DNA from: Symbiopectobacterium purcellii
GTDB lineage: Bacteria > Pseudomonadota > Gammaproteobacteria > Enterobacterales > Enterobacteriaceae
Direction: 5' to 3'
Length of the DNA: 64,000 nt
NCBI RefSeq assembly: GCF_019797845.1
Contig: NZ_CP081864.1
Location: 1,302,001 to 1,366,000 of the forward strand
The notes beneath the pieces are model-generated. The model had not been told where the DNA came from. It did no database searches and worked only from the letters and a program-made list of their open reading frames with translations. This document shows positions 8,608-20,997 of this stretch, in pieces. A program made the position numbers and the translations under genes. How positions within the stretch are numbered: the first letter of the stretch is position 1; every line of letters starts with the position of its first letter.

Positions 8608-9819
8608 TTAGCCCAACCAGCGATGGAACATCAGGCGAATGTGGTCAAACAGGCGGCCAAAAATGCCCCCTTCTTTCACTTCATTCATCACGACCAGCGG
8701 ACGCTGCTCAATGGTTTTACCATCCAACTGGAAGTTGATGGTGCCGACCACCTGGTTCTTGCTCAGCGGTGCGTGCAGTTCCGTGTTATTGAGCACGTAG
8801 CTGGCTTTCAGATCTTTCATCCGGCCGCGCGGAATGGTGAGGTAGGCATCTTTTTCCACGCTCAGGGACACTCTGTCGCTATCACCGAACCAGACGGGCT
8901 CAGACGCAAACTCTTTGCCTGCTTTCAGCGGAGCAACGGTTTCAAAGAAACGGAAACCCCAGGTGAGCAATTTTTTGCTCTCGGTTTCGCGGCCTTTGAA
9001 GGTGCGTCCGCCCATCACTACTGAGATCAAACGCATTTGACCTTCAGTGGCAGAGGCAACCAGATTGTAACCTGCCGCATTGGTGTGGCCGGTTTTGATG
9101 CCGTCGACGGCCAGGCTGCTGTCCCACAGCAGGCCATTACGGTTGGTCTGCTTGATGTTGTTAAAGGTGAACTCTCTTTCTTTATAAATGGCGTACTCAT
9201 CCGGCACATCGCGAATCAGTGCCTGACCAATCAGCGCCATATCGCGCGCGGAGCTGTGCTGCCCCGGTGCATCCAGACCGTGCACGGTCTGGAATGTGGT
9301 GTTCTGCAAACCCAATGCTTTCACATAGTTATTCATCAGGCTAACGAAGGCATCCTGGCTACCCGCCACATAATCTGCCATCGCAACGCAGGCATCATTA
9401 CCCGATTGCAGAATGATGCCACGGCTGAGTTGTGAAACCGGTACGCGATCGCCCGGTTTCAGGAACATCAGCGACGATCCCTGAAAGGTTGGGTTGCCGG
9501 TTGCCCAGGCGTCTTTACCGACGGTCACGATGTCATTCTGCGTGATCTTGCCGGATTTCAATGCCTGTCCGATAACATAACTGGTCATCATTTTGGTCAG
9601 GCTGGCGGGATCGCGGCGCGTATCGGCATTCATTTCCGCCAACACTTTGCCAGAGTTGTAATCAATCAGGATGTACGACTCGGCGTCGATTTGTGGTACG
9701 CCGGGGATCATCGTCTTGAGATTGACGTCTTCCGCATGGGCCGTTGTGGCAACGCTGACGGCAAGCAGCGTGCCCAGCGCTGTACCTAGGGTGAAACGAG
9801 ACGTGATAACAATATTCAT
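8608..9819 (-). CDS. dacA: D-alanyl-D-alanine carboxypeptidase DacA (PBP5)
   Basis: PBP5 removes the terminal D-Ala from peptidoglycan pentapeptides in the periplasm and is tethered to the inner membrane by a C-terminal amphipathic helix. The 403-residue product has a signal peptide cut after AHA (about residue 29), the active site S73-x-x-K76 (ASLTK), SGND near residue 139, KTGH near 242, and the amphipathic tail '[13 protein letters not shown]'. Context between rlpA and ybeD supports dacA over the paralogue dacC. Confidence 0.95.
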   Translation of the reverse strand: MNIVITSRFTLGTALGTLLAVSVATTAHAEDVNLKTMIPGVPQIDAESYILIDYNSGKVLAEMNADTRRDPASLTKMMTSYVIGQALKSGKITQNDIVTVGKDAWATGNPTFQGSSLMFLKPGDRVPVSQLSRGIILQSGNDACVAMADYVAGSQDAFVSLMNNYVKALGLQNTTFQTVHGLDAPGQHSSARDMALIGQALIRDVPDEYAIYKEREFTFNNIKQTNRNGLLWDSSLAVDGIKTGHTNAAGYNLVASATEGQMRLISVVMGGRTFKGRETESKKLLTWGFRFFETVAPLKAGKEFASEPVWFGDSDRVSLSVEKDAYLTIPRGRMKDLKASYVLNNTELHAPLSKNQVVGTINFQLDGKTIEQRPLVVMNEVKEGGIFGRLFDHIRLMFHRWLG

Positions 9820-9985
9820 GATTGGAACTACAACATCCGTGGAGTGAAGTTAAAAACGAGCCGTACTATAGCAGATGCGTTATAGCGCGGCACCAGACAT
9901 TCCGTTACGTGATTTTGCTAAAGCAGAATGGCGTAACAACCCCATGCCCGCACGTTAACAGGTGGCGGGCAGGGGCAAGAGAGGA

Positions 9986-11092
9986 TTATTGCGCGTCTGC
10001 CGCTGTGATAAAGGCGTGCTGCTGCGCTTCTGTTGCCAAACGTTGCTGAAGGTCAGTGGCTTGTTGGCGGTTTTGAAAAGGGCCAAGCTGAACGCGATAC
10101 AACCCGTTGCTGGGCGTCACTTTCCCCGTCACGCGGAAGCGTTCGCTCAGGCTCTTCAGCCAGGTTTGCGCGCGCTGTGGGTCGCTCAGCGCCCCAACTT
10201 GCACCAGATAGCGTCCGTTACTGTTGCCAAGGGGTGTCGCTGCGGGGGTCACAGCAAGCGGGCGAGCTGTCGTGGCTGCTGGTGCGCTGGTTGTGGGCGT
10301 AGCGGCATGGGTATCTTCCAATACGCCAGAACGCAGGGCCGTCGGGGCACCCAAAAATCCGCTTTGGCCTGCACTGGTGCTGCTGGCAGGCATGTCGCCG
10401 TTACGGTGTTCGCTGAGAGCACTGTTGTTGACGGGCCGGCTGGCAATGGCTGTCGGCGCACTGGTTTCCATCATCGGCGTACCCAACCCGCTGGCACCGA
10501 GGTTGGGGCGATCGGGCAAGGCGAAACTCTGTTTGGCAACGGAGGTCCCAATGGTGCCTGGCCCGGACAGCGTGCCATCCGGCGCGACCACAATCGCTTC
10601 AACTTTCACTTTGGTGTTGTTGGAGATATTGAGGCGATCGCCAGCCGCCTTGGACAGATCGATGATTCTGCCCGGCGTATACGGGCCGCGATCGTTCACG
10701 CGCACCACTAAACGGCGGCCGTTGCTCAGGTTTGTCACGCGGACATAGCTGGGTAATGGCAGCGTCGGGTGCGCCGCGGTAATGGCGTTGGGATCGAAGA
10801 TTTCGCCGATAGAGGTACGATTACCGTTGGCTTCAGCGCCATACCAGGTTGCCAGACCGACCTCGGAGAAGTTCTGTGCGTTCTGGACAACCTTGTAGGT
10901 TTTGCCCTTGATGGTGTAATCCTGCAACGTGCTGGGATTATAGGGCTCATAGCGCGGCTCGGCTCCGCCAATCTCTTCCACCGGACCGTTATAAGCCGGG
11001 GTCGGCGTGATCGGTGCTCGCGGGGCTTCCGTGGTGGTACAGGCTGCAAGCATCAAGGTGACGATGCCGATCCAAAGCCAGTCCTTACGCAT
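9986..11092 (-). CDS. rlpA: Septal ring lytic transglycosylase / lipoprotein RlpA
   Basis: RlpA is an outer-membrane lipoprotein that acts at the septum; in some species it cleaves glycan strands lacking stem peptides. The lipobox LMLAAC places the lipidated cysteine at about residue 18. A double-psi beta barrel follows (about residues 75-170, with 'GLATWYGAEANGNRTS' and 'VRVNDRGPYTPGRIIDLS'), then a low-complexity linker rich in A, T, S and P, and a C-terminal SPOR domain (about 290-365) that binds denuded glycans. It lies between rodA and dacA as in E. coli. Confidence 0.94.
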   Translation of the reverse strand: MRKDWLWIGIVTLMLAACTTTEAPRAPITPTPAYNGPVEEIGGAEPRYEPYNPSTLQDYTIKGKTYKVVQNAQNFSEVGLATWYGAEANGNRTSIGEIFDPNAITAAHPTLPLPSYVRVTNLSNGRRLVVRVNDRGPYTPGRIIDLSKAAGDRLNISNNTKVKVEAIVVAPDGTLSGPGTIGTSVAKQSFALPDRPNLGASGLGTPMMETSAPTAIASRPVNNSALSEHRNGDMPASSTSAGQSGFLGAPTALRSGVLEDTHAATPTTSAPAATTARPLAVTPAATPLGNSNGRYLVQVGALSDPQRAQTWLKSLSERFRVTGKVTPSNGLYRVQLGPFQNRQQATDLQQRLATEAQQHAFITAADAQ

Positions 11093-11106
11093 GTGTTTAC
11101 CTCATT

Positions 11107-12219
11107 TTATAAGTTTTTCGAGAGCATCTTACGGTGCGTGTGGATTGACATCACGATGCCAAATCCGGCCATCAACACCACCAACGCCGAGCCGCCGTAA
11201 CTGATAAGTGGGAGCGGTACCCCGACCACAGGCAATATGCCACTCACCATACCGATGTTAACAAAAACATAGACAAACAGAATGAGAATCAGGCCGCCGA
11301 CCATCACCCGGCCAAACGAGGTCTGGGCATTGGCGGCAATCACCAGACCGCGCATGATGACAAACAGATACATGGCGATCAGAATCAGCACCCCAATCAA
11401 TCCCAACTCCTCTGCCAATACGGCAAAAATAAAGTCGGTATGGCGTTCTGGCAGAAACTCGAGCTGTGACTGGGTGCCTTGTAACCACCCTTTACCCGAC
11501 AAGCCTCCGGAGCCAATAGCAATCTTGGACTGAATAATATGATAGCCTGCACCCAGCGGGTCGCTTTCCGGATCGAGCAGCATCATCACGCGGGCGCGTT
11601 GGTAATCGTGCATCAGGAAGAACCAGAGTACGGGAATAAACGCCGCAAGCAACACCAGCGCCACGGCGATCAGTCGCCAACTCATACCTGCGAGGAAAAG
11701 CACAAACAGGCCGGATGCCGCGACCAGAATCGACGTGCCCAGATCGGGTTGCGCCGCCACCAGCAGGGTCGGCAAAAAGATTAATACCAGGGCGATCCCG
11801 GTATTTTTCAGCGACGGTGGGCACATATCACGGTTGATAAAACGAGCCACCATTAGCGGTACGGCAATTTTGGCAATTTCTGACGGCTGAAAACGCACAA
11901 AGCCAAGATCGAGCCAGCGCTGTGCGCCCTTACTGATCTGGCCGAACACATCCACCATGATCAGCAGAATGACACACACGATATAGAGATAGGGTGCCCA
12001 GCCTTCGTAGACGCGCGGCGGAATTTGCGCCATGACGATCATCACGGCAAGCCCAATGGCTATCTGTGCCGCTTTACGCTCCATCATGCCGATGTCCTGG
12101 CCGCTGGCGCTCCACATCACGAATAAACTGTACCCCAGCAGCGCCAGGATACAGAGCAGGAAGGGCAGGTCGATATGAATCTTGGTCCAGATCGACCTTT
12201 TTTGTTGGCTTTCAGTCAT
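11107..12219 (-). CDS. mrdB: Peptidoglycan glycosyltransferase RodA
   Basis: RodA is the SEDS-family polymerase of the elongasome; it extends glycan strands together with PBP2. The 370-residue protein has about ten membrane segments and typical SEDS motifs, including '[23 protein letters not shown]' spanning the W-x-x-P-SE region (quoted in part), 'QPDLGTSIL' with the essential aspartate, and '[11 protein letters not shown]' near the end. It lies eight bases downstream of mrdA, giving the classical mrdAB pair. Confidence 0.96.
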   Translation of the reverse strand: MTESQQKRSIWTKIHIDLPFLLCILALLGYSLFVMWSASGQDIGMMERKAAQIAIGLAVMIVMAQIPPRVYEGWAPYLYIVCVILLIMVDVFGQISKGAQRWLDLGFVRFQPSEIAKIAVPLMVARFINRDMCPPSLKNTGIALVLIFLPTLLVAAQPDLGTSILVAASGLFVLFLAGMSWRLIAVALVLLAAFIPVLWFFLMHDYQRARVMMLLDPESDPLGAGYHIIQSKIAIGSGGLSGKGWLQGTQSQLEFLPERHTDFIFAVLAEELGLIGVLILIAMYLFVIMRGLVIAANAQTSFGRVMVGGLILILFVYVFVNIGMVSGILPVVGVPLPLISYGGSALVVLMAGFGIVMSIHTHRKMLSKNL

Positions 12220-12227
12220 GGCGGCGG

Positions 12228-14132
12228 TTACTCGCTTTCAGAACCGGGTGCGCTCGGTGGCGCATCGGGCAATTCGGTGTTGTTATCGCCCAGCATAATG
12301 TGGTCGAGCATTTGGCGTACCAAGGCGCTGATCGCAGGGCCGGCACCGCCATTCTCCAAAACGATTGAGATAGCAATCTTGGGATTGTTATAGGGGGCAA
12401 ATGCCGTCAGCAGTTTGTGGTCGCGCAGGTGTTCGGCGATTTTATGTGCATTGTAGGTCTCATTTTCTTTCAGGCCAAATACCTGCGCCGTACCGGTTTT
12501 TGCCGCGATCTTATACGGCGCATCGGCGAAAAATTTATGCGCAGTACCGTTCTGACGGTTAGCAACCCCGTACATCCCGTCTTTGGCAATTTCCCAATAG
12601 CTGGCGCGCACATCGCTAAGCCGCGACGCTTCTTGTTGACGATAAGGTACGATGACGCCGCTATTGCGCGCGCTATAAAGCAAATGCGGGGTTTTCACGT
12701 TGCCATCGTTGATAAGCGTCGTCAGTGCTTTCGCCATTTGAATCGGAGTGGCAATCCAGTAGCCTTGACCGATGCCGACCGGAATGGTATCCCCTTGATA
12801 CCAAGGACGTTTGAAGCGTTTTTGCTTCCATTCGCGCGTGGGCATATTTCCTGAACGTTCTTCCGCCAGGTCGATACCGGTGTATTCGCCGTAGCCGAAC
12901 TTGTTCATCCATTCAGCCAGGCGATCGATACCCATGTCATAAGCGACCTGATAAAAGAAGGTATCTGCAGATTCTTCCAGCGATTTGGTCACATTCAAGC
13001 GGCCATGGCCCCATTTTTTCCAGTCGCGGAACCGTTTTTCCGAACCCGGTAGCTGCCACCAGCCGGGATCGAACAGCGAGGTGGTGGGCGTAATGACATT
13101 GGCGCTTAACGCAGAGGCGGCAATATAGGGTTTCACCGTTGAAGCCGGAGGATACAGCCCTTGCGTGGCACGGTTGATCAGTGGTTTGTTGGGATCATTA
13201 AGCAGTGCGCGATAATCTTTGGTCGAGATACCATCAACGAACAGGTTGGGATCGTAACTTGGCGTGGAAACCAGTGCGCGCAGGCCACCATCGCGCGGAT
13301 CGATAATCACCACCGCAGCACGGCTGCCTTCCAGCAGTTTTTCAACGTAGATTTGCAGGTTGAGATCGATAGTGAGGTAAATGTCCTGGCCTGCCTGCGG
13401 TGGCTGCTCATGTAACTGACGGATAACGCGGCCACGGTTATTGACTTCCACCTCTTCATAACCGGGTTTACCGTGCAGAATATCTTCGTAATAGCGCTCA
13501 ATACCCAGTTTACCGATGTCACTCGTGGCGGCGTAATCGGCAATTTTTTCTTCTTTGCTCAGTCGCTCTACGTCTTTATCGTTGATTTTTGATACGTATC
13601 CGAGGACATGGGTGAGTGCTGAACCATACGGGTAATAGCGGCGTTGATAGCCTTTGACTTCCACGCCGGGAAAACGGTACTGGTTGACGGCAAAACGGGC
13701 AACATCAACGTCGCTTAAGGCAGTTTTGACTGGAATGGAGGTGAAGCGGCGTGAGCGTTTACGTTCTTTCTCGAAGTTTTCCAGATCATCATCAGTGAGA
13801 TTGACGATGGGTTTCAGCGCAGCCAGCGTATCTTGCAGGTTATCAACTTTGTCTGGCACCAGTTCAAGCTGGTAAATGGTGCGGTTTAGCGCCAGTGGAA
13901 TACCGTTGCGATCGTAAATGATGCCGCGGCTGGGCGCGATGGGCACCAGCTTGATGCGGTTTGCGTTTGAACGTGTGCGGTAGTCATCAACGCGCACCAC
14001 TTGTAAATGGTACAGATTGGTCACCAGCACGCCGGAAAGCAGCAAAATGCCGATGAACGCCACTAAAGCACGACGTACGAAAAGGGCGGATTCCGCCGAA
14101 TAATCACGAAAGGGTTTATGTTCTGTTTTCAT
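12228..14132 (-). CDS. mrdA: Penicillin-binding protein 2 (MrdA)
   Basis: PBP2 is the class B transpeptidase of the elongasome and determines rod shape. The 634-residue product has one N-terminal membrane anchor (about residues 20-42), a dimerisation/pedestal region, and a transpeptidase domain with active-site STVK (in 'PPASTVKPY', about residue 330), SAD near 384 and KTGTAQ near 544. It precedes rodA and follows rlmH with a short gap, the same order as E. coli. Confidence 0.96.
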   Translation of the reverse strand: MKTEHKPFRDYSAESALFVRRALVAFIGILLLSGVLVTNLYHLQVVRVDDYRTRSNANRIKLVPIAPSRGIIYDRNGIPLALNRTIYQLELVPDKVDNLQDTLAALKPIVNLTDDDLENFEKERKRSRRFTSIPVKTALSDVDVARFAVNQYRFPGVEVKGYQRRYYPYGSALTHVLGYVSKINDKDVERLSKEEKIADYAATSDIGKLGIERYYEDILHGKPGYEEVEVNNRGRVIRQLHEQPPQAGQDIYLTIDLNLQIYVEKLLEGSRAAVVIIDPRDGGLRALVSTPSYDPNLFVDGISTKDYRALLNDPNKPLINRATQGLYPPASTVKPYIAASALSANVITPTTSLFDPGWWQLPGSEKRFRDWKKWGHGRLNVTKSLEESADTFFYQVAYDMGIDRLAEWMNKFGYGEYTGIDLAEERSGNMPTREWKQKRFKRPWYQGDTIPVGIGQGYWIATPIQMAKALTTLINDGNVKTPHLLYSARNSGVIVPYRQQEASRLSDVRASYWEIAKDGMYGVANRQNGTAHKFFADAPYKIAAKTGTAQVFGLKENETYNAHKIAEHLRDHKLLTAFAPYNNPKIAISIVLENGGAGPAISALVRQMLDHIMLGDNNTELPDAPPSAPGSESE

Positions 14133-14166
14133 CCGGCAACTATTTCGTGTGTTTCATCGTACAGTC

Positions 14167-14637
14167 TTACTCTCTATGGTAAGGGTGATTGGTGGTGATG
14201 CTCCACGCCCGATACAGGCTCTCGGCCACCAATACGCGCACCAGCGGGTGCGGCAGCGTTAACGGTGATAGCGACCAGCTTTGCTCCGCTGCCGCTTTGC
14301 ACGCGGGGGCAAGCCCTTCTGGGCCGCCAATCAGCAGGCTGACGTCGCGCCCGTCCTGCTTCCAGCGTTCCAACTGGCTGGCAAGCTGCGGGGTTTCCCA
14401 CGGTGTACCGGGAATATCCAGCGTCACAATACGGTTACCTTTGCCCACTGCTGCCAGCATCAGTTCACCTTCTCGCTCAAGAATGCGTTTGATATCCGCA
14501 TTCTTCCCCCGTTTACCGGCAGGGATCTCCGTGAGCTCGAAGGGCATGTCTTTGGGGAAACGCCGCAGATAATCTGAAAAACCTGTCTGCACCCAGTCCG
14601 GCATTTTGGTGCCAACGGCGACCAGTTGCAGCCTCAT
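14167..14637 (-). CDS. rlmH: 23S rRNA pseudouridine-1915 N3-methyltransferase RlmH
   Basis: RlmH methylates pseudouridine 1915 in 23S rRNA of assembled 70S ribosomes. The 156-residue SPOUT enzyme is normal length and contains '[14 protein letters not shown]', the SAM-binding knot loop 'LIGGPEGL' near residue 102, and the C-terminal '[18 protein letters not shown]' region. It starts one base after the rsfS stop, so the two ribosome-related genes are co-transcribed. Confidence 0.96.
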   Translation of the reverse strand: MRLQLVAVGTKMPDWVQTGFSDYLRRFPKDMPFELTEIPAGKRGKNADIKRILEREGELMLAAVGKGNRIVTLDIPGTPWETPQLASQLERWKQDGRDVSLLIGGPEGLAPACKAAAEQSWSLSPLTLPHPLVRVLVAESLYRAWSITTNHPYHRE

Positions 14638-14638
14638 A

Positions 14639-14956
14639 CTAGCTCCACAACTTTTCCAGTTCGTACAGGTGACGGCTTTCTTCCTGCATCACATGCACCA
14701 TGACATCACCGAGATCGACAACCACCCAGTCTGCACTTTGCTGCCCTTCCACGCCCAGCGGGATCATACCGGCGGCGCGCGAGGCTTGTACCACATGGTC
14801 GGCGATAGACGAGACGTGGCGGCTGGATGTACCGGTGCAGATAATCATGCAGTCGGTAATGCTGGATTTGCAACGCACGTTCAGCGCAACGATATCCTGG
14901 CCTTTTAAATCATCTATTTTATCAATAACAAAATCTTGGAGTGCTTGGCCTTGCAA
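14639..14956 (-). CDS. rsfS: Ribosome silencing factor RsfS
   Basis: RsfS binds ribosomal protein L14 and blocks subunit joining during starvation. The 105-residue product shows the family core '[12 protein letters not shown]', '[14 protein letters not shown]' and '[15 protein letters not shown]'. In E. coli cobC lies between nadD and rsfS; here 211 bases without a gene separate them, so cobC is absent. Confidence 0.95.
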   Translation of the reverse strand: MQGQALQDFVIDKIDDLKGQDIVALNVRCKSSITDCMIICTGTSSRHVSSIADHVVQASRAAGMIPLGVEGQQSADWVVVDLGDVMVHVMQEESRHLYELEKLWS

Positions 14957-15167
14957 AGGTTCCTCCTGCCTGGCGGTTCATCCGGAGAAATGTGCTCCGG
15001 CGGGATAAAAAAGGTTGCGTGTTTATGCGTGACGCACCGCTGGTGTTTCAGGGTATTAACGACCCATTTGGTGGCGTAGACAACGCGCTTTACCGTTTTT
15101 TACCGGACTGAAAAACCAGCGGCGGAGTATAGCATGCCCGGTGAGAGAGTGGTATGTGGGAAGCGGG

Positions 15168-15824
15168 TTAACGGTATAAGTCGTGAGCATCCATAAAATG
15201 CAGCACGGCAGGTGGAACCAGGTCGTCACAGGGTTCACCTTTTTGGCGGCGCTGGCGAATATCTGTGGCTGAAATGGTGACCAACGGCGTATGTGCCAGA
15301 TAGATCAATCCGTGCGGTTGCGCGTGGAGGGCGGCGGCATGTTCAGCGCTGTGCGCTTCCAGCCACGCCTGCTGTTCTGGCGTGTCCAGCGTGGTGCGAT
15401 AACCTGGGCGGGCGCAGACCAACAGATGACAGACGTTAAGCAGATCGCGCCCACGGTGCCACGTGTGCAAGGTGAGCAGCGAATCCTGTCCGATGATAAA
15501 CGCTAACGGCTGGTCATCACCCATTTCGCCACGGAGCGTTTCCAGCGTATCGATAGTGTAGGACGGTGTTACACGCTGCAATTCACGGTCATCCACGCTG
15601 AATAACGGCGCCTCGGCGATGGCGAGTTCCACCATGCGTTTTCGCTGTTGCGCGGTGGCTTCAGGTTGTTCGCGATGGGGCGGTACGTTATTGGGCATCA
15701 GCGTGATGCGCGTTACGCCTATTTCATCCGCCAACGCGGTGACGGGGCGTAAATGGCCATAATGAATCGGATCAAAAGTGCCGCCGAAATAGGCGATCAA
15801 TTTAGCGGGAGTAGCGCTAGTCAT
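15168..15824 (-). CDS. nadD: Nicotinate-nucleotide adenylyltransferase
   Basis: NadD joins nicotinate mononucleotide and ATP to form deamido-NAD in de novo NAD synthesis. The 218-residue product has the nucleotidyl transferase motif '[12 protein letters not shown]' near residue 14 and 'ISATDIRQR' near the C terminus, the ISSTxIR equivalent. The start at 15824 gives an eight-base overlap with the holA stop; an upstream in-frame methionine would extend further into holA without homology. Confidence 0.95.
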   Translation of the reverse strand: MTSATPAKLIAYFGGTFDPIHYGHLRPVTALADEIGVTRITLMPNNVPPHREQPEATAQQRKRMVELAIAEAPLFSVDDRELQRVTPSYTIDTLETLRGEMGDDQPLAFIIGQDSLLTLHTWHRGRDLLNVCHLLVCARPGYRTTLDTPEQQAWLEAHSAEHAAALHAQPHGLIYLAHTPLVTISATDIRQRRQKGEPCDDLVPPAVLHFMDAHDLYR

Positions 15825-16854
15825 CGGTGTTGACCATACCCGTCGCAAGCGCTTTGCCGCACAATAACAGTGTCAGCGTTTGCATTTCTGGCCAGATGGA
15901 TTGGCCATAATCCTGTTTGAGCGTCAGTTCCAAGCGCGTCAGCAGGTGCATGGCTTGTTGCAACTGGCGTCCATCGAGCCGTTGAAGTGCCTGAGTGAGC
16001 AGTGTACGTCGATTTTGCCACACCTTATGCTGATCAAACAGGGTGCGTAACGGTGTCGTCGCCATGTTGCGTTGTAAGGTGACCAACAGCGTCAACTCAC
16101 GTTGCAGTATGCGTAGCAGAATCACGGGTTCGCTGTCTTCTGCTTGTAACTGTTGCAACACATGCCAGGCGCGTTTGCTTTTACCTGCCAGCACGGCATC
16201 CAGCCAGTGAAACGGCGTGAAATGTGCGGCATCGTTTACCGCCTGCTCGACCCGTGGCAGCGTGAGCTTGCCGTCAGGATAGAGCAGTGACAGACGTTCC
16301 AGCGCCTGCATCAACGCCAGAAGATTGCCTTCATAGCAGTAACACAGCAGTTGCGTGGCGGCATCATCCAGTTGCAGTTTGCATTGCTTGGCGCGTTGCG
16401 CCACCCAGCGCGGTAATTGCGCCTGTTCTGGTGTTAAACAGTTGATGATTACACCGTTTTGCGACAGTGCTTTATACCACGCGCTGTTTTCTTGCGCTTT
16501 GGTAAGTTTGCTGCCGCGCAGAATAGGCAATACGTCCTGATGCAGCAGCCCAGCCAGTTTGACCAGATTTTCTGCCATGGCCGCGTTGGGGCCGTTTTCC
16601 GGCAGTTGCAGCAGCAGGCTCTGCCGAGAAGCGAACAGGCTGAGTGCCTGACAAACGCTGAAAATAGCATCCCAATCGGTGCTTTGATCGAGTGTGAAAC
16701 TGAAATGCTCGGTGAAGCCCTGCTCACGCGCGCGATGGCGTAGCGTATCCAGACTTTCCTGCAACAACAGTGGGTCGTTGCCAAGCAGCAGATAGCAAGC
16801 GCGCAGCCCTTCATTGAGCTGCGCGGCAAGCTGTTCCGGATAGATGCGGATCAT
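15817..16854 (-). CDS. holA: DNA polymerase III delta subunit HolA
   Basis: The delta subunit is the 'wrench' of the clamp loader and opens the beta clamp. The 345-residue product has family length. An N-terminal AAA-like region carries '[12 protein letters not shown]', and the clamp-binding segment near residues 70-76 reads LSLFASR, matching the E. coli SLFASRQ element. It overlaps lptE by four bases (ATGA) and nadD by eight, so lptE-holA-nadD are tightly coupled. Confidence 0.95.
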   Translation of the reverse strand: MIRIYPEQLAAQLNEGLRACYLLLGNDPLLLQESLDTLRHRAREQGFTEHFSFTLDQSTDWDAIFSVCQALSLFASRQSLLLQLPENGPNAAMAENLVKLAGLLHQDVLPILRGSKLTKAQENSAWYKALSQNGVIINCLTPEQAQLPRWVAQRAKQCKLQLDDAATQLLCYCYEGNLLALMQALERLSLLYPDGKLTLPRVEQAVNDAAHFTPFHWLDAVLAGKSKRAWHVLQQLQAEDSEPVILLRILQRELTLLVTLQRNMATTPLRTLFDQHKVWQNRRTLLTQALQRLDGRQLQQAMHLLTRLELTLKQDYGQSIWPEMQTLTLLLCGKALATGMVNTDD

Positions 16855-17408
16855 GAACGCCCGTTGTTAGCGCTAATGGCGGCGGCACGTTGCTGACGGT
16901 TTTTCACCTCATCACTGCCATTGATGGTCACCAGTTTACGCACTAACTGCTCGGCAGCCTGACGGCGCATCTCCTTACGTATAATGTCCTGCTCGGCATC
17001 TTTTGCCAACGCGGCGAGCGGGTTATCAAAGAAGGTGCGGAACACCGTGACCGAGAGTGGATAAATATCCTCACCCGGCAGCAGTACCTGCGCATGAACG
17101 GTCAGTACCAACTGATACTCTGCGGTGGTCCCGTCCTGGAAAATAGAGACAGTGTCTCTGGTCTCCGTGGCGCCGAGAATACGCAGGGATGCGATATCCT
17201 GACGCGCTGCGTCTTCCTCGATTCGTACATCACTGGCACGCAACCGATCGCGAATGGCTCGGGTCAACGGACCAAAGGGATCGTTACTGGTCAGCGTTAA
17301 TACCTTCAATTCGCTGGGCAGTTGTGTGGTGCCACGCAGATGAAAACCGCAGCCGGCGGTGACCAACACCGCCAACCCCAGCAACAACGTGAATAAACGA
17401 TGTCGCAC
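16851..17408 (-). CDS. lptE: LPS-assembly lipoprotein LptE
   Basis: LptE plugs the LptD barrel and delivers lipopolysaccharide to the outer leaflet. The 185-residue product has a lipoprotein signal with lipobox VTAGC (cysteine at about residue 20) followed by '[15 protein letters not shown]', as in E. coli LptE (RlpB). It sits 14 bases after leuS and overlaps holA, so leuS-lptE-holA-nadD form one operon. Confidence 0.95.
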   Translation of the reverse strand: MRHRLFTLLLGLAVLVTAGCGFHLRGTTQLPSELKVLTLTSNDPFGPLTRAIRDRLRASDVRIEEDAARQDIASLRILGATETRDTVSIFQDGTTAEYQLVLTVHAQVLLPGEDIYPLSVTVFRTFFDNPLAALAKDAEQDIIRKEMRRQAAEQLVRKLVTINGSDEVKNRQQRAAAISANNGRS

Positions 17409-17422
17409 AGTGCCTCCTTGGC

Positions 17423-20005
17423 TTAACCGACAACCAGGTTAAGCAGTTTGCCCGGAACGTAAATGACTTTACGTACTGTAACGCCTTCCAGGTATTTTGC
17501 CACCAGATGTTCCTGTGCGGCACGTGCCTGAACCTGCTCTTGCGTGGCATCGGCGGCAACGGTAATTCTACCGCGCACCTTGCCGTTCACTTGCACCACG
17601 ACCAGTTTTGAGTCTTCCACCATGGCGTCTTCATCGGCGACAGGCCACGGAGCCGTGTCGATATCGCCATTGCCGCCCAGCGCCTGCCACAGCGTGAAGC
17701 AGGCGTGCGGTGTGAACGGATACAGCATGCGCACCACGGCCAACAATGCTTCCTGGGTCAGCGCGCGATCCTGCTCGCTCTCTTGCGGCGCTTTGGCCAG
17801 CTTGTTCATCAGTTCCATCACGGCGGCGATAGCCGTGTTGAACGTCTGACGGCGACCAATATCATCGGTGACTTTAGCGATGGTTTTATGCAGATCGCGA
17901 CGCAGTGCTTTTTGGTCTTCCGTCAGCGCGGCCACATCCAGCGCATGGGTAGCGCCTTTTTCCGTGTGGTCGTAAACCTGTTTCCACACGCGTTTGAGGA
18001 AGCGGTTAGCCCCTTCAACGCCTGATTCCTGCCATTCCAGCGTCATCTCTGCCGGAGAGGCGAACATCATGAACAGACGCACGGTGTCGGCACCGTATTT
18101 CTCTACCATCACCTGCGGGTCGATACCGTTGTTCTTCGATTTCGACATCTTGCTCATCCCGGCATACACCAGTTCGCGGCCTTCTGCGTCGAAGGCTTTC
18201 AGGATGCGCCCTTTGTCATCGCGTTCCACGGTGACATCAGACGGTGATACCCAGATACGTTCGCCGTTGTTGCCGGTGTAGTAGAAGGCATCAGCCAGCA
18301 CCATACCCTGACACAACAAACGCTTGGCAGGTTCATCGGAGGTGACCAGACCCGCATCACGCATCAGCTTGTGGAAGAAACGGAAATACATCAGGTGCAT
18401 GATGGCGTGTTCGATACCGCCCACGTATTGATCGACCGGCAGCCAGTAGTTGGCCGCCGCAGGATCGAGCATACCCTGATCGTATTGTGGGCAGGTGTAA
18501 CGCGCGTAGTACCAGGACGATTCCATAAAGGTATCGAAGGTATCGGTTTCACGCAGTGCAGGCTGACCGTTGACGGTAGTTTTCGCCCAGTTGGGATCGG
18601 CCTTGATGGGGCTGGTAATGCCATCCATCACCACGTCTTCCGGCAGAATCACCGGCAGTTGATCTTCGGGTGCCGGGATAACAGTGCCATCTTCCAACGT
18701 CACCATCGGGATCGGTGCGCCCCAGTAACGCTGACGGGAAACCCCCCAATCGCGCAGGCGATAGTTGACTTTGCGTGCGCCAACGCCGAGTGCGACCAGC
18801 TTGTCAGCAATGGCGTTAAAGCCCGCTTCGTGATCCAGACCGCTGAATTCGCCTGAGTTGAACAGGGCGCCTTTCTCGGTCATGGCTTGCGCTGAGATAT
18901 CGGGTTCGCTGCCGTCCAGGTTCAGGATAACGGGTTTGATCGTTAACTGATATTTAGTGGCAAATTCCCAGTCGCGCTGGTCGTGGCCCGGAACGGCCAT
19001 TACCGCGCCAGTACCGTAATCCATCAGCACGAAGTTGGCTGCCCACACGGGCAGTTTTTCGCCGGTCAGTGGATGTACCACGAACAGGCCTGTCGCCATG
19101 CCCTTTTTCTCCATGGTCGCCATATCTGCTTCGGCAACTTTGGTGTTACGGCATTCATCGATAAAGGCGGTCAACGCCGGGTTAGTGGCGGCGGCGCGTA
19201 GCGCCAGCGGATGGGCGGCAGCTACCGCGACATAGGTGGCACCGATAAAGGTATCTGGACGCGTGGTGTAGACGGTCAGCTTGTCAGCGCTGTCTGCCAC
19301 GTCAAAAGTGATTTCCACCCCTTCAGAACGGCCAATCCAGTTACGCTGCATGGTTTTGACCTGCTCCGGCCAGCTCTCCAGCGTGTCCAGATCGTTGAGC
19401 AACTGATCGGCGTAATCGGTGATTTTGATAAACCACTGCGGGATCTCTTTGCGCTCCACTTTGCTGTCACAGCGCCAGCAGCAGCCATCGATAACCTGCT
19501 CGTTGGCCAGCACCGTCTGATCGTTCGGGCACCAGTTCACCGCAGAGGTCTTCTTGTAGACCAACCCTTTTTCATACAGCTTGGTGAAGAACCACTGTTC
19601 CCAGCGGTAGTAATCGGGTTTGCAGGTGGCGACTTCACGATCCCAGTCATAGCCAAAGCCCAACAGCTTCAACTGGTTTTTCATGTAATCGATGTTGGCA
19701 TAGGTCCAGGGGGCCGGTGCGGTATTGTTTTTTACCGCAGCGCCTTCCGCCGGCAGGCCGAAAGCGTCCCACCCGATCGGTTGCAGGACGTTTTTTCCCA
19801 ACATGCGTTGATAGCGGGAAATAACGTCACCGATGGTGTAATTACGAACGTGCCCCATGTGTAGGCGGCCAGAAGGGTAGGGGAGCATGGAAAGGCAGTA
19901 GTACTTTTCCTTGCCGGGCTCTTCGGTCACTTTAAACGTTTTGTTTTCTTGCCAGTGAAGCTGGACGCGAGTTTCTATCTCTTCTGGGCGGTATTGCTCT
20001 TGCAT
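17423..20005 (-). CDS. leuS: Leucyl-tRNA synthetase
   Basis: LeuS charges tRNA-Leu with leucine. The 860-residue class I synthetase has the HIGH motif as HMGH (in '[15 protein letters not shown]', about residue 42), an editing CP1 domain (about 225-415, with the threonine-rich 'TTRPDT'), and KMSKS near residue 619. Length equals E. coli LeuS. It is the first gene of the minus-strand leuS-lptE-holA-nadD unit, with an ERIC element upstream of its promoter region. Confidence 0.97.
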   Translation of the reverse strand: MQEQYRPEEIETRVQLHWQENKTFKVTEEPGKEKYYCLSMLPYPSGRLHMGHVRNYTIGDVISRYQRMLGKNVLQPIGWDAFGLPAEGAAVKNNTAPAPWTYANIDYMKNQLKLLGFGYDWDREVATCKPDYYRWEQWFFTKLYEKGLVYKKTSAVNWCPNDQTVLANEQVIDGCCWRCDSKVERKEIPQWFIKITDYADQLLNDLDTLESWPEQVKTMQRNWIGRSEGVEITFDVADSADKLTVYTTRPDTFIGATYVAVAAAHPLALRAAATNPALTAFIDECRNTKVAEADMATMEKKGMATGLFVVHPLTGEKLPVWAANFVLMDYGTGAVMAVPGHDQRDWEFATKYQLTIKPVILNLDGSEPDISAQAMTEKGALFNSGEFSGLDHEAGFNAIADKLVALGVGARKVNYRLRDWGVSRQRYWGAPIPMVTLEDGTVIPAPEDQLPVILPEDVVMDGITSPIKADPNWAKTTVNGQPALRETDTFDTFMESSWYYARYTCPQYDQGMLDPAAANYWLPVDQYVGGIEHAIMHLMYFRFFHKLMRDAGLVTSDEPAKRLLCQGMVLADAFYYTGNNGERIWVSPSDVTVERDDKGRILKAFDAEGRELVYAGMSKMSKSKNNGIDPQVMVEKYGADTVRLFMMFASPAEMTLEWQESGVEGANRFLKRVWKQVYDHTEKGATHALDVAALTEDQKALRRDLHKTIAKVTDDIGRRQTFNTAIAAVMELMNKLAKAPQESEQDRALTQEALLAVVRMLYPFTPHACFTLWQALGGNGDIDTAPWPVADEDAMVEDSKLVVVQVNGKVRGRITVAADATQEQVQARAAQEHLVAKYLEGVTVRKVIYVPGKLLNLVVG

Positions 20006-20135
20006 GGCAGCCAGGGGTCCTATTGAGTAAAGAAGCGCTACACCCGTAGCGTATTCCGATTCATCATAATGATCCGCATAGCATAGCTGATAAGCAGCGC
20101 TGGCAACAACCGTCTCTGCACCCTAAGCGCCGATT

Positions 20136-20338
20136 TATACCCGTCATACTTCACCTTGCAGGTGCGTTGGCTACATGCGTTATTCGGCCCATCCTTGGGC
20201 CTCACCTGTTACGAGGCCGCCGCACGCGGCGTTCAAATCGGCTCCCGGCAGATTTGTCACCCGAATCACTGACCTGAGTAGGCGATTCAGGATTCTCTCC
20301 CTTGCCGCCTTGCTGCAACTCGAAATATTTAGGGTATA
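20136..20338 (+). repeat. ERIC element with one internal block (203 bp)
   Basis: The element starts with TATACCCGTCATACTTCACC and ends with CTGCAACTCGAAATATTTAG then GGTATA. It carries the first extra block (GCGTTATTCGGCCCATCC through CGGCTCCCGGCAG) but not the second one seen in the copies at 5516 and 29114. It lies between the divergent leuS and ybeL genes. Confidence 0.87.
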
Positions 20339-20490
20339 GGGATGCAAGCCGCAAAGTTGGTAAAAAGTGGGGCAAAGCGAAATGATGCGCAAGAATAGTG
20401 TTTAAAACCGTCTAAAATAGAGAGGGATAGCTACAGAGGTATCGTCATTGCCCCGTCAATGTTAATCAATCCGCGTAATCAGGAGGCACC

Positions 20491-20976
20491 ATGAACAAGA
20501 AAGCTCGGCATTATCGTGCGCTGATGTCTTCCATCATGACGCGTTTAAGCGCCGGCGAACGCGATCTGACACAGATGCTCCAACACGCCCGCGAAAGCTT
20601 GCACGACAGTGAAGACCTCACCCACCGCGAACGCGAAGACATTATTCAGTCCGTAGAGCGCGATTTGGCCGAATTTGCCCAGCGTTACACGGACAGCCAG
20701 GAAGAGGATTTATCCGATAGCGTGTTTCTGCGTGTTATCAAGGAGAGTCTGTGGCAAGAGCTGGTGGATATCACGGATAAAACCCAGCTGGAATGGCAAG
20801 CGCTGTTTAAAGATGTCAGTCATCACGGCGTTTACCACAGTGGTGAAGTGGTCGGGTTGGGAAATTTGGTGTGCGAAAACTGTCATCACCATGTGGCATT
20901 CTATACGCCGGAAGTGCTGCCTCGTTGTCCGAAGTGCGAGCACGATCAGTTTCAGCGTCAACCTTTTCAGCCCTGA
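20491..20976 (+). CDS. ybeL: Zinc ribbon-containing protein YbeL
   Basis: The 161-residue protein is the YbeL family (DUF1451). A helical N-terminal half rich in acidic and basic residues is followed by a C-terminal zinc ribbon with CENC and CPKC pairs near residues 131-134 and 149-152. It starts behind AGGAGG. Function is not established; zinc-ribbon form suggests nucleic acid or protein binding. It converges on gltL. Confidence 0.93.
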   Translation: MNKKARHYRALMSSIMTRLSAGERDLTQMLQHARESLHDSEDLTHREREDIIQSVERDLAEFAQRYTDSQEEDLSDSVFLRVIKESLWQELVDITDKTQLEWQALFKDVSHHGVYHSGEVVGLGNLVCENCHHHVAFYTPEVLPRCPKCEHDQFQRQPFQP

Positions 20977-20997
20977 CGGGGTAGCTTAACAGAAATA